Positions 1-5,391 of a stretch of 8,712 nucleotides of DNA are shown here, piece by piece. The stretch spans positions 1 through 8,712 of the forward strand of contig CBDVBD010000139.1 in assembly GCA_965372135.1 (NCBI GenBank), given 5' to 3'. The notes below the pieces were generated by a model. The model made no database searches and was not told the DNA's origin. It saw nothing but the letters and a program-made list of their open reading frames with translations. Every line of letters begins with the position of its first letter. Within the stretch, counting starts at the first letter, position 1. Both the position numbers and the translations under genes were made by a program. This stretch comes from CBDVBD01 sp965372135. GTDB taxonomy: Bacteria; Electryoneota; RPQS01; CBDVBD01.

Positions 1-216
1 ATCCAAGAATCCAACCACCCCCTACAGGCAGTGCTTTCTTTGAAAATGGTCCTCCCAACAGTTGTTTCCACCGGAAACCTTGGTGGTATAAGAATCAACA
101 TCAACTTCACTTTAACTTCGGAAAGTGAAGGATATTATCCCATCGTTAAGTTAGAGCCTGTTTTCAATCATCCGTGTGCAGACCGGCGCCAAATCCGTAA
201 CGATACCAATGGTTAA
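1..216 (+). CDS. Possible 3' end of an unrecognised plus-strand gene (partial)
   Basis: One plus-strand frame is open from the left edge to a TAA at 214-216 (71 codons), so it could be the C-terminal tail of a gene starting outside the window. The end of the product reads ...CADRRQIRNDTNG and I recognise no family. The stem plus T-run at 311-356, oriented to stop plus-strand transcription about 95 bases further on, is the main support. Against it, the frame is short, contains a perfect 9-bp stem-loop (105-130), and has no recognisable motif, so chance is quite possible. Confidence 0.25.
   Translation: MQESNHPLQAVLSLKMVLPTVVSTGNLGGIRININFTLTSESEGYYPIVKLEPVFNHPCADRRQIRNDTNG
105..130. repeat. 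Perfect 9-bp inverted repeat (stem-loop)
   Basis: CTTCACTTT at 105-113 is exactly complementary to AAAGTGAAG at 122-130, around an 8-base loop (AACTTCGG). The stem is AT-rich. Read on the minus strand it is followed by TTGATGTTGATTC, a poor T-tract, so it could be a weak terminator for minus-strand transcripts coming from flgM, or an operator. The sequence does not decide between these. Confidence 0.4.
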
Positions 217-310
217 GAACGATAGTATTTTCTTGTGATGGTATCTTATCTCCTTTGGCGATTATTTTGTCGACATGTTGCCGGTCGGCGCTATTGGATC
301 GTTTTTCCAG

Positions 311-356
311 GCATGGTGCGCTCCCCAAAGGACATTTGCGCTTACCCATGCTTTTT
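311..356 (+). terminator. Probable intrinsic terminator for plus-strand transcription
   Basis: GCATGG (311-316) pairs with CCATGC (346-351), and inside it GCGC (318-321) pairs with GCGC (338-341), with a 1-base bulge opposite a 4-base bulge. On the plus strand the stem is followed at once by TTTTT (352-356). On the minus strand the same stem is followed by an A-run, so it would act on plus-strand transcripts only. It would stop a transcript entering from the left before it runs antisense into the flgM-like gene. The internal bulges and the 16-base apical loop make it less than ideal. Confidence 0.5.
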
Positions 357-373
357 CCTCGTGTCAGTTGTTG

Positions 374-715
374 TTAATCATCCTCCAATAGTTCAGAACG
401 TAAATATCGTATCGCGGTCTGTTCTAAGATTTCGTCGGTTAAGTAATCACCGTTTTCTATTTGAAGCTTTAGGGCTTTAAGTTTACTCTCATTGTGGTCA
501 AGGGGAGCGCCGGGGGAAGCCTTAATCTCGTGAAGGGGAGGCACTCCACGGACGGAGGGCGCTTCCCCCGGACAAGGGAACCTGCCGCCACAGACCGTTT
601 GCCCTCCAGAACGGGGTATAGTAATGTCGATAATATCGTTATTGTGAACAAAACCAGCTTTACATAAGTTGGCTTTGGAATCTCTTTTTTGTTTTTTTTC
701 AATCATGATAACCAT
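374..715 (-). CDS. flgM: FlgM-like anti-sigma-28 factor carrying an in-frame insertion
   Basis: A 113-aa product. The C-terminal part (about residues 77-113) reads SKLKALKLQIENGDYLTDE... followed by EQTAIRYLRSELLEDD. This matches the FlgM pattern of a charged helix, an IxxGxY turn and a final amphipathic helix, the part of FlgM that binds sigma-28 (FliA) and holds late flagellar genes off. The N-terminal part is lysine-rich and ends DIIDITIP, similar to the short D-x-I-x-I stretch in many FlgM proteins. Residues about 35-75, rich in P, G and R, are coded by a GC-rich palindromic segment and are foreign to the family; without them the protein would be about 75 residues, nearer the usual 70-100. 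ATG is at 715, with an alternative at 706; neither has a good Shine-Dalgarno. A sigma-54 promoter lies just upstream. Whether the product is still active is unknown. Confidence 0.55.
   Translation of the reverse strand: MVIMIEKKQKRDSKANLCKAGFVHNNDIIDITIPRSGGQTVCGGRFPCPGEAPSVRGVPPLHEIKASPGAPLDHNESKLKALKLQIENGDYLTDEILEQTAIRYLRSELLEDD
499..616. repeat. GC-rich palindromic element inserted in frame within flgM
   Basis: Within an AT-rich gene this stretch is conspicuously G+C-rich. CCGGGGGAAGC (510-520) and GCTTCCCCCGG (561-571) form a perfect 11-bp inverted repeat around a 40-base loop, which itself holds GGAG/CTCC (537-540/544-547). A second stem, CCGTT/AACGG (595-599/610-614), follows. The two open minus-strand frames through it show it adds no stop to flgM. 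The edges given are where base composition and family similarity change; I could not define a target-site duplication. It resembles in principle the palindromic elements that insert inside Rickettsia genes. Whether it is repeated in this genome cannot be seen from one copy. Confidence 0.5.
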
Positions 716-722
716 GTGAATT

Positions 723-736
723 TGTGATTTGTCACA
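723..736. promoter_or_regulatory. 14-bp dyad TGTGA-N4-TCACA at the predicted flgM transcription start
   Basis: TGTGATTTGTCACA has perfect 5-bp arms with a 4-base spacer. It covers the start site predicted about 12 bases after the -12 element of the sigma-54 promoter, so a protein bound here would be placed to repress. The spacer is too short for a standard CRP site (N6). It matches the dyad at 813-826 at 12 of 14 bases, suggesting the same regulator. Confidence 0.4.
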
Positions 737-743
737 TCAGAAA

Positions 744-759
744 GGCAAAGGGTGTGCCA
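744..759 (-). promoter_or_regulatory. Sigma-54 (-24/-12) promoter of the flgM-like gene
   Basis: On the minus strand the sequence reads TGGCACACCCTTTGCC. It has the TGGCAC -24 element, five bases, then the TTGC -12 element, giving the strict GG-N10-GC spacing of RpoN promoters (GG at 758-757, GC at 746-745). Only the last base departs from the common TTGCA/T. Transcription should start near 733, leaving a leader of about 18 bases to ATG 715 or 27 to ATG 706. An activator of the right class is encoded by the gene immediately upstream. Confidence 0.72.
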
Positions 760-812
760 TGTTGAGGAATAGGGAGGAATTATTGAAATTCAGTATCTGT
801 AACTGCTGATTA

Positions 813-826
813 TGTGATATGTTACA
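813..826. promoter_or_regulatory. Candidate enhancer dyad 1 upstream of the flgM sigma-54 promoter
   Basis: TGTGATATGTTACA is a near-perfect dyad (TGTGA/TTACA) centred about 86 bases upstream of the predicted start at 733, a normal place for an activator site of an NtrC-type protein. A further half-site, TGTAAC, lies at 798-803. The half-site TGTTAC recurs in the dyad at 891-908. The assignment to the adjacent response regulator is inference from position and shared half-sites. Confidence 0.45.
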
Positions 827-890
827 ATTGAAAAAGAGCTTCCGGATACGGCGGATGATGTAGAGTTGATTTCCGAAAATGTTGGTGAAG

Positions 891-908
891 TGTTACTTTG
901 GGGTAACA
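891..908. promoter_or_regulatory. Candidate enhancer dyad 2 upstream of the flgM sigma-54 promoter
   Basis: TGTTAC (891-896) and GTAACA (903-908) form a perfect 6-bp inverted repeat with a 6-base spacer, the usual architecture for a dimer with Fis-type helix-turn-helix domains. It is centred about 166 bases before the predicted flgM start and 80 bases from dyad 1. It lies in the 287-bp gap between the response-regulator gene and flgM, where I see no coding sequence. Confidence 0.45.
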
Positions 909-1002
909 GGTTGAAATGACAAGAATTGGTATGTTCTTGTTAATAATGACAAAAGATGTGATACTTTCTTGTGACTGGTGTAGTGGATTCTATTGGGTTT
1001 TG

Positions 1003-2373
1003 TTAGGTTGTGGGGGCTTTTTCGCGGAGTTGTTGGATGTTGATTTTGTAGCGTTTGATTTTTTCCTGCAAGTTTTTTCGAGCGATTTCCAACTCCTGGG
1101 CGGTGGCGGAAACGTTACCGCGATTGCGGGCTAAGGCTTTGATTACTAATTCTTTTTCAAACCGGGATTTAGCTTGCTTCAGAGTCTGGTGGCTGCCATC
1201 CATTCTACCCACTTCCAGGATGATTTCCGGGGGCAAATCCGACAGGTCGATAGTGTTGTTTCCCGTTAAGACAATGGCGCGTTCTATGGCGTTTTCCAGT
1301 TGTCGGACATTGCCGGGCCAGGAATACAGGCACAGTGCTTTGAGAGCACGTTGGGTGACGAAATGCGGGTTCCGGTGCTGGGCTGGTTTGAATTTTTTCA
1401 GGAAGTGTTGTACCAACACTGGGACATCCTCTTTGCGCTCTCGAAGCGGGGGCAGTTCTAATGCGATGACGTTTAGGCGGTAGAAGAGGTCTTCGCGAAA
1501 GTTGCCTTTGGAGATCTCTTCCTGGATATTGCAGTTGGTGGCGGAGATCAGCCGGACGTCAACGTTGATGGTTTTGGAACTGCCGACGCGTTCGAATTCT
1601 TTTTCCTGCAGGACCCGCAGGAGTTTGACCTGTATGGAACCGGGGATATCGCCGATTTCGTCAAGGAACAGGGTGCCTTTGTTGGCTTGTTCAAAACGTC
1701 CGGCGCGGTCGCTTACCGCACCGGTATAGGCTCCTTTGACGTGCCCGAAGAGTTCACTTTCCAGGATGCCTTCGGATAGAGCGGCTGCGTTGACGGTGAC
1801 GAAGTTTTCCTTTCGTCGGAGGCTGTTGTCATGGATGGCACGAGCCAGTAGTTCTTTCCCGGTACCGCTTTCTCCTTGGATGAGAACGGCAGCATTGCTT
1901 TTGGCGATATGGTCAATGGTCATGCGGTAGATGTTCCGCATGCGTTCGTTGCGGCTTTCCATGACTTGGACTTCCATGGGAAGGTCGCTGACTTCGGTGT
2001 ATGAATCGCGCTTTTTGCCCATGATACAGTCGATCTCGAACATCAGGCTTTCCACGTCTAAGGGTTTTAGAATAAAGCTGTAGGCGCCGAGTTTCATGGC
2101 TTCGACAGCGTTTTGGACGGTGCCGTATCCGGTTAAGATAACGACTTTTATTAAGGGGAAGCGCTTGCGGATAATTTGCAGCAGTTCCAACCCGGACATT
2201 TCGGGCATAATCAAGTCCGCTAACACTGCGGTAACTGTGGTTTTCGCCAGGAATTCCAGCGCTTCAGCACCGGAAGCCGCTAAGTATACCTCCAAGTCAG
2301 TTTCCGATAGTGCATCACTGATTAATTCGCGAAAGTCCTGTTCGTCATCAACAATCAGGATCCGTCCCTTCAC
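1003..2373 (-). CDS. NtrC-family sigma-54-dependent response regulator
   Basis: A full-length 456-aa activator of the NtrC/AtoC/ZraR type. Residues 1-115 are a receiver with the acidic pair D9/D10, phospho-acceptor D53, T81 and K103. The AAA+ domain has Walker A GESGTGKE (167-174), the sigma-54 contact loop as GAYTGA (214-219, a common variant of GAFTGA), Walker B LFLDE (235-239), the FREDLFYRLNV segment (292-302) and sensor II WPGNVRQLEN (352-361). A Fis-type helix-turn-helix lies at about 404-446 (RGNVSATA...ARKNLQEKIKRY). Phosphorylated by a histidine kinase, it should oligomerise on enhancers and use ATP to open sigma-54 promoters. The start is GTG at 2373 with GGAGG a few bases before it; an upstream start is not needed because the receiver begins at residue 4. 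No kinase gene is in the window. The sigma-54 promoter and dyads before flgM are its obvious candidate targets, which suggests a flagellar role like FlrC, FleR or FlgR. Confidence 0.95.
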   Translation of the reverse strand: MKGRILIVDDEQDFRELISDALSETDLEVYLAASGAEALEFLAKTTVTAVLADLIMPEMSGLELLQIIRKRFPLIKVVILTGYGTVQNAVEAMKLGAYSFILKPLDVESLMFEIDCIMGKKRDSYTEVSDLPMEVQVMESRNERMRNIYRMTIDHIAKSNAAVLIQGESGTGKELLARAIHDNSLRRKENFVTVNAAALSEGILESELFGHVKGAYTGAVSDRAGRFEQANKGTLFLDEIGDIPGSIQVKLLRVLQEKEFERVGSSKTINVDVRLISATNCNIQEEISKGNFREDLFYRLNVIALELPPLRERKEDVPVLVQHFLKKFKPAQHRNPHFVTQRALKALCLYSWPGNVRQLENAIERAIVLTGNNTIDLSDLPPEIILEVGRMDGSHQTLKQAKSRFEKELVIKALARNRGNVSATAQELEIARKNLQEKIKRYKINIQQLREKAPTT

Positions 2374-2636
2374 TACACCTCCATCGGGTTAGTTGTCACC
2401 TCACGGGGACGTAAGTTTCTGCCATTCCAGTGCGGAAGTGGCGGTTATATCATATAGAGAATGACCGTCCGACGATTGCCATCCGGGTATCGATCAATAG
2501 GTGCCTTTAATACGAAAAACGGGTACAGTCAACATTTTTCGAGACATAATTCCTATTCATATTATCGGGAAGAAAGGGTTAATTCTTGAGGGTTAAAGGC
2601 TGCTTGTAGGGTGTTATTGGTTGGTTTTCTTCGGCA
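2374..2636. other. Intergenic region upstream of the response-regulator gene
   Basis: No coding sequence is seen. It holds a 7-bp inverted repeat CGAAAAA/TTTTTCG (2513-2519/2535-2541), a GCCATTCC/GGAAGTGGC stem with one bulged base (2421-2442), and a direct repeat AGGGTTAA (2575-2582 and 2589-2596). On the minus strand CCCGATAA (2569-2562) differs at one base from the sigma-28 -10 box GCCGATAA, but no good -35 box sits at the right distance. I find no GG-N10-GC sigma-54 element for the regulator and no convincing terminator for the HD-GYP gene ending at 2637. Confidence 0.4.
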
Positions 2637-3641
2637 TTATGCAATGGAGATGACTTTTTTTGATTTAGGGGCTAAGATGGAGATTAGTGCCCGCAGGATG
2701 GTGGAGTCAATTTCTTTGGGCATTTCGTCGCGCATGATCCGCAGAGCAGGATAGGCACGAAGGGCTTTTTTGTAGGGTCGGCGGGTGGTTAAGGCATCGA
2801 ATACATCGACGATGGTGGCGACGCGGGTGATCGCGGGGATTTCGGTTTCTCTGAGACCGTGCGGGTATCCGGTACCGTTCATTTTTTCGTGATGGTGGAG
2901 TACGATTTCCCTGGACAGGTTCCGGACCCTGGGGTTGAACCGTAGCAGTTCGATGCCGTACAAAGGATGTCGGCGGATTTCCGCCATTTCGGCACTGGAT
3001 AACATGCTGCGTTTGTTTAGGATAGCGTGGGAGATTTTGCTTTTTCCCAAATCGTGCATGAGTAGGCCGAGTCCGATGGCGTTAAGCTCATCTTTTTTAT
3101 TGATACCGATGATACGTGCCAAGGCGATCCCCATGGCGCATACATTTACGCAGTGGGTGTAAGTAGTGTAGTCATAGGACAACATACGCAGGAGGCTAGG
3201 GAAGTTCCACTGGTCTGCGGTTAGGAATTGCACGGTGGATTGTACCAGTGACTCCGCCCGTTCATGGTGCACTATGGAAGTGGGATCGGAAAACATGCGT
3301 TCCACCACGGCGGAGCTGGCATCATATATCAGGCGGGATTTTTCATCGACGGTGATTTCGGCGCCGGTTAGCAGTTCTTCGATATTGGTCGAGACGTATT
3401 TCCAGTAGACTTCATCATCGGATTGACGGATGTATAAGGTTTCAATGCCGTTTTCTATTAAGAAATCTCTTTTTTCGGCGCTGAATTGAGTCTGCCGTCC
3501 CTTGTAGAGAATATGTTTTACTACATTGGCACTTTCTTGCCTCAGGTAAAGTTCGAATCCTAAAATGTTACCCACTTTGAGGGTGAAGAGCTTTACCGGT
3601 AAGAAAAGGTTAGTGGACGGGTTTGCACGGTCAAAATCCAC
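2637..3641 (-). CDS. HD-GYP domain protein, probable c-di-GMP phosphodiesterase (short paralogue)
   Basis: Numbering here counts from a TTG at 3662. That frame gives 341 aa, but I prefer GTG at 3641 (334 aa) because GGAG at 3653-3650 lies 8 bases before it, while the TTG has no ribosome site. Residues about 21-100 form an N-terminal domain (LPVKLFTLKVG..., ...ETLYIRQSDDEVYWKYV) found at the front of many HD-GYP proteins, presumably sensory. Residues about 160-335 are the HD-GYP domain, with H170, HDLGK (203-207), H232, HHHEKMNGTGYP (256-267) and D286. All metal ligands and the GYP motif are present, so hydrolysis of c-di-GMP is expected. No transmembrane segment is visible, so it should be cytoplasmic. 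It follows its larger paralogue by about 100 bases, with a candidate sigma-54 promoter in the gap. There is no receiver domain, so its input signal is unknown. Confidence 0.9.
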   Translation of the reverse strand: MDFDRANPSTNLFLPVKLFTLKVGNILGFELYLRQESANVVKHILYKGRQTQFSAEKRDFLIENGIETLYIRQSDDEVYWKYVSTNIEELLTGAEITVDEKSRLIYDASSAVVERMFSDPTSIVHHERAESLVQSTVQFLTADQWNFPSLLRMLSYDYTTYTHCVNVCAMGIALARIIGINKKDELNAIGLGLLMHDLGKSKISHAILNKRSMLSSAEMAEIRRHPLYGIELLRFNPRVRNLSREIVLHHHEKMNGTGYPHGLRETEIPAITRVATIVDVFDALTTRRPYKKALRAYPALRIMRDEMPKEIDSTILRALISILAPKSKKVISIA

Positions 3642-3691
3642 TGTTGCTACTCCATCTGTCAATTAAAGTGTTTTCTCGTTAGACTATTTCA

Positions 3692-3705
3692 ACGATACTA
3701 ATCGT
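3692..3705. promoter_or_regulatory. Perfect 14-bp dyad between the -12 element and the HD-GYP gene
   Basis: ACGAT (3692-3696) and ATCGT (3701-3705) form a perfect 5-bp inverted repeat with spacer ACTA. It abuts the -12 element of the candidate sigma-54 promoter and covers the predicted start near 3694, so it would suit a repressor. The sequence differs from the dyads upstream of flgM, but the 5-4-5 geometry is the same as at 723-736. Confidence 0.3.
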
Positions 3706-3720
3706 GCAAATTGTGTACCT
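3705..3720 (-). promoter_or_regulatory. Candidate sigma-54 promoter of the short HD-GYP gene
   Basis: The minus strand reads AGGTACACAATTTGCA. It has a perfect TTGCA -12 element and the required GG-N10-GC spacing (GG 3719-3718, GC 3707-3706); the -24 element AGGTAC differs from TGGCAC at two bases. The predicted start near 3694 leaves a leader of about 50 bases to the GTG at 3641. It is weaker than the site before flgM. I see no TGTNAC-type dyad in the adjoining end of the upstream gene. Confidence 0.45.
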
Positions 3721-3742
3721 ATTATTGTTAAATGCAGTGTTT

Positions 3743-5053
3743 TCAGCTTTCAACTGGCTGTACTGTTCTTTCATTTGATTTTTTTTGTTTGGGCGAAAAT
3801 AATCTAACCAAAATTTCAAGCAGGGAATTGTCAAGTTCTTTGGTCATTTTTTCCCGCATTATTTTTAGAGCTGTGAATCCCCGATAAGGTTCTTGGTATG
3901 ACCGTTGAGTAGTCATGACATCGTAGACATCAGCAATGGCAGCAATGCGGGCGGCAGTAGAAATTTGAGCTCCAATTAAGCTGTGGGGGTATCCATAACC
4001 GTCCAGTTTTTCGTGATGGTGTAGGATAATATCTATCGCGATGTCATCCACTTGTTTGTGGTGTTGCATTATTTCCGCACCTAAAAGGGGGTGTCGATGT
4101 ATTTCAGCCAGTTCTTTGCTGGATAACATACCGTTTTTATTCATTATCGATTTTGAAATCATCCGTTTTCCAATGTCGTGTAGCAGCAAGCCGTGAGCGA
4201 AGGATGTTAGTTCGACAATGTTGTTGATTCCAAAGGTTCTCGCTAACGCGATTCCAATAATACAGACATTTGCTGAATGGGAATAGAGGGTGTACTGATC
4301 GGAAAATTTTTCTACCAGTTTGTGGAATTCGTGGTGATGGGTGATTTGCTGTACCACAATATTCATAAGGTTACGAGTGCGGGTAATAAATTGTGCGGAA
4401 ACCGGTTTAGTGAATAACTTCTTTGCGGCTTCTAAGATCACTCTATATATGATGTTAACTTTCTCGTCTATGGTGATGGTTTCCGGCAATAGGATGTCGA
4501 CCAGATTGTCCACCTGGTAGTCCCAATAAGTATCACTGTGGGATTTTGGGACATACAGCAACTCGATATTGTTGTTTTTTAAGAATGTGTACTGTTCTTG
4601 GTCGAAGATTTTGTTTCCATCTTTAAATGAGATGTATTTGTGTTTGTCCTTTTTATCCTGCCGGAGGAGTTCAAAATCCATGGGGACGTCGACAAGTAAA
4701 GTGTCGACTCTTACCGGTCTGTATAGTGTTTCAGGTTGTGTTTCCTGGGTTTTTGTTGTTTGTTGCTTATTAGATACTGGTCTTAAAGATCTTTTTGCCC
4801 GTTTGAGTAATTTTCGGACATTTTTTATGTATTCCCAATATAAATACTCATCGGAACGACGGATATAGAGTGCTTCTACGCCTTCTTTGGGCTCGTAAGC
4901 GACATTCTTACCCAGGTAAAGGATATACTTTTGCGCCCTGGTCTCTTCCTGCAGAAGATACAGTTTGAAATCCAATACATCGCCTGGTCTAAGGGTTGTC
5001 AGTTTTACAGGGATATAAGATCCATCAGAAAATTTGGACGTATTTCTATTCAC
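3743..5053 (-). CDS. HD-GYP domain protein with a duplicated N-terminal domain
   Basis: A 436-aa paralogue of the next gene. It has two copies of the N-terminal domain: copy A at about 14-83 (IPVKLTTLRPGDVLDF..., ...EALYIRRSDEYLYWEYI) and copy B at about 111-189 (YRPVRVDTLL..., ...IELLYVPKSHSDTYWDYQ), joined by a Q/T/K-rich linker (84-110). The HD-GYP domain follows at about 250-425, with H259, HDIGK (292-296), H321, HHHEKLDGYGYP (345-356) and D375, so the active site looks complete and c-di-GMP hydrolysis is expected. A hydrophilic tail ends the protein and no membrane segment is seen. The start is GTG at 5053, preceded by repeated GAGGT units that supply the Shine-Dalgarno. The coding sequence is visibly richer in A+T than the paralogue's. 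It is the first of the four minus-strand genes and is divergent from the protease. Confidence 0.9.
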   Translation of the reverse strand: MNRNTSKFSDGSYIPVKLTTLRPGDVLDFKLYLLQEETRAQKYILYLGKNVAYEPKEGVEALYIRRSDEYLYWEYIKNVRKLLKRAKRSLRPVSNKQQTTKTQETQPETLYRPVRVDTLLVDVPMDFELLRQDKKDKHKYISFKDGNKIFDQEQYTFLKNNNIELLYVPKSHSDTYWDYQVDNLVDILLPETITIDEKVNIIYRVILEAAKKLFTKPVSAQFITRTRNLMNIVVQQITHHHEFHKLVEKFSDQYTLYSHSANVCIIGIALARTFGINNIVELTSFAHGLLLHDIGKRMISKSIMNKNGMLSSKELAEIHRHPLLGAEIMQHHKQVDDIAIDIILHHHEKLDGYGYPHSLIGAQISTAARIAAIADVYDVMTTQRSYQEPYRGFTALKIMREKMTKELDNSLLEILVRLFSPKQKKSNERTVQPVES

Positions 5054-5065
5054 CTCACCTCACCT
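5051..5065 (-). repeat. Three tandem 5-bp units forming the HD-GYP ribosome-binding site
   Basis: CACCT occurs three times in a row on the plus strand, giving GAGGT-type units on the minus strand that overlap the GTG start at 5053. This puts two or three Shine-Dalgarno cores in successive registers before the start. Slippage changing the number of units would shift spacing and so translation; that consequence is inference. Confidence 0.5.
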
Positions 5066-5260
5066 CATTTTCCCATTGATATTTATGAAATTATCTATCC
5101 ATTGGGAAATTCAGAAATGGATCACCGGCTGTTACAGGCGTACACAGTATGGAGTCCGCCTGTAGCTGACACTCATGCAAGTTAATGCAGAGCATGATAT
5201 ATCAATCCAATATTACAACGACTGGTATATTGAAAATGTTTAGTAATGCAAAAAAATAAC
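5066..5260. other. Divergent intergenic region, HD-GYP side
   Basis: Non-coding as far as I can judge, and AT-rich. It must contain the promoter of the minus-strand HD-GYP gene, but I find neither a GG-N10-GC sigma-54 element nor a well-spaced -35/-10 pair on that strand. The 10-bp palindrome TGATATATCA (5195-5204) is the only clear symmetry. A small minus-strand frame starting at 5406 has no ribosome site and no recognisable family, and crosses the protease start. Confidence 0.4.
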
Positions 5261-5289
5261 TTGAAAAATTCAAAAGAATTCCGTATAAT
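5261..5289 (+). promoter_or_regulatory. Sigma-70-type promoter of the protease gene
   Basis: TTGAAA (5261-5266) and a perfect TATAAT (5284-5289) are separated by 17 bases, the optimal spacing. Transcription would start near 5296, leaving a leader of about 95 bases. This contrasts with the sigma-54-type elements before flgM and the short HD-GYP gene, and suggests the protease is transcribed by the housekeeping polymerase. Confidence 0.65.
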
Positions 5290-5332
5290 TAATATATTTG
5301 AAATGTTGGACTGTGGTAATTCCTTAATTGTT

Positions 5333-5375
5333 GTAATTATTGCTGATGGGATTTTGCTGTCAGCGGTAATTATTG
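5333..5375 (+). promoter_or_regulatory. Leader of the protease mRNA: direct repeats flanking a stem-loop
   Basis: GTAATTATTG occurs at 5333-5342 and again at 5366-5375, 33 bases apart, on either side of a GCTGA/TCAGC stem (5342-5346/5360-5364). All of it lies after the predicted start and ahead of the GGAGG ribosome site (5383-5387). It could be a protein-binding site or an RNA control element; it does not match a riboswitch I know. Confidence 0.3.
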
Positions 5376-5391
5376 ATAGTATGGAGGATTC

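Noticed and set aside
164..349. Minus-strand frame of 61 codons just after flgM
   Set aside because: It spans the terminator stem, lacks a ribosome site and resembles no family, including FlgN or FlgK, which often follow flgM.
723..736. CRP-type operator
   Set aside because: Arms match TGTGA/TCACA but the spacer is 4 bases instead of 6, so I keep it only as an unassigned dyad.
741..770. AAAGGCAAAG...TGTGCC, faintly like the start of a GEMM c-di-GMP riboswitch, near HD-GYP genes
   Set aside because: The second conserved half of the aptamer (GGGACGCAAAGC-like) is missing and the same bases make a complete sigma-54 promoter on the other strand.
916..1134. Plus-strand frame of 72 codons with a hydrophobic N-terminus
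   Set aside because: Half of it is antisense to the well-supported response regulator; the product is low-complexity and has no ribosome site.
3523..3540. TTGGCACTTTCTTGCC, a sigma-54-like sequence on the plus strand
   Set aside because: The spacing is GG-N9-GC, one base short, and it lies antisense inside the HD-GYP coding sequence.
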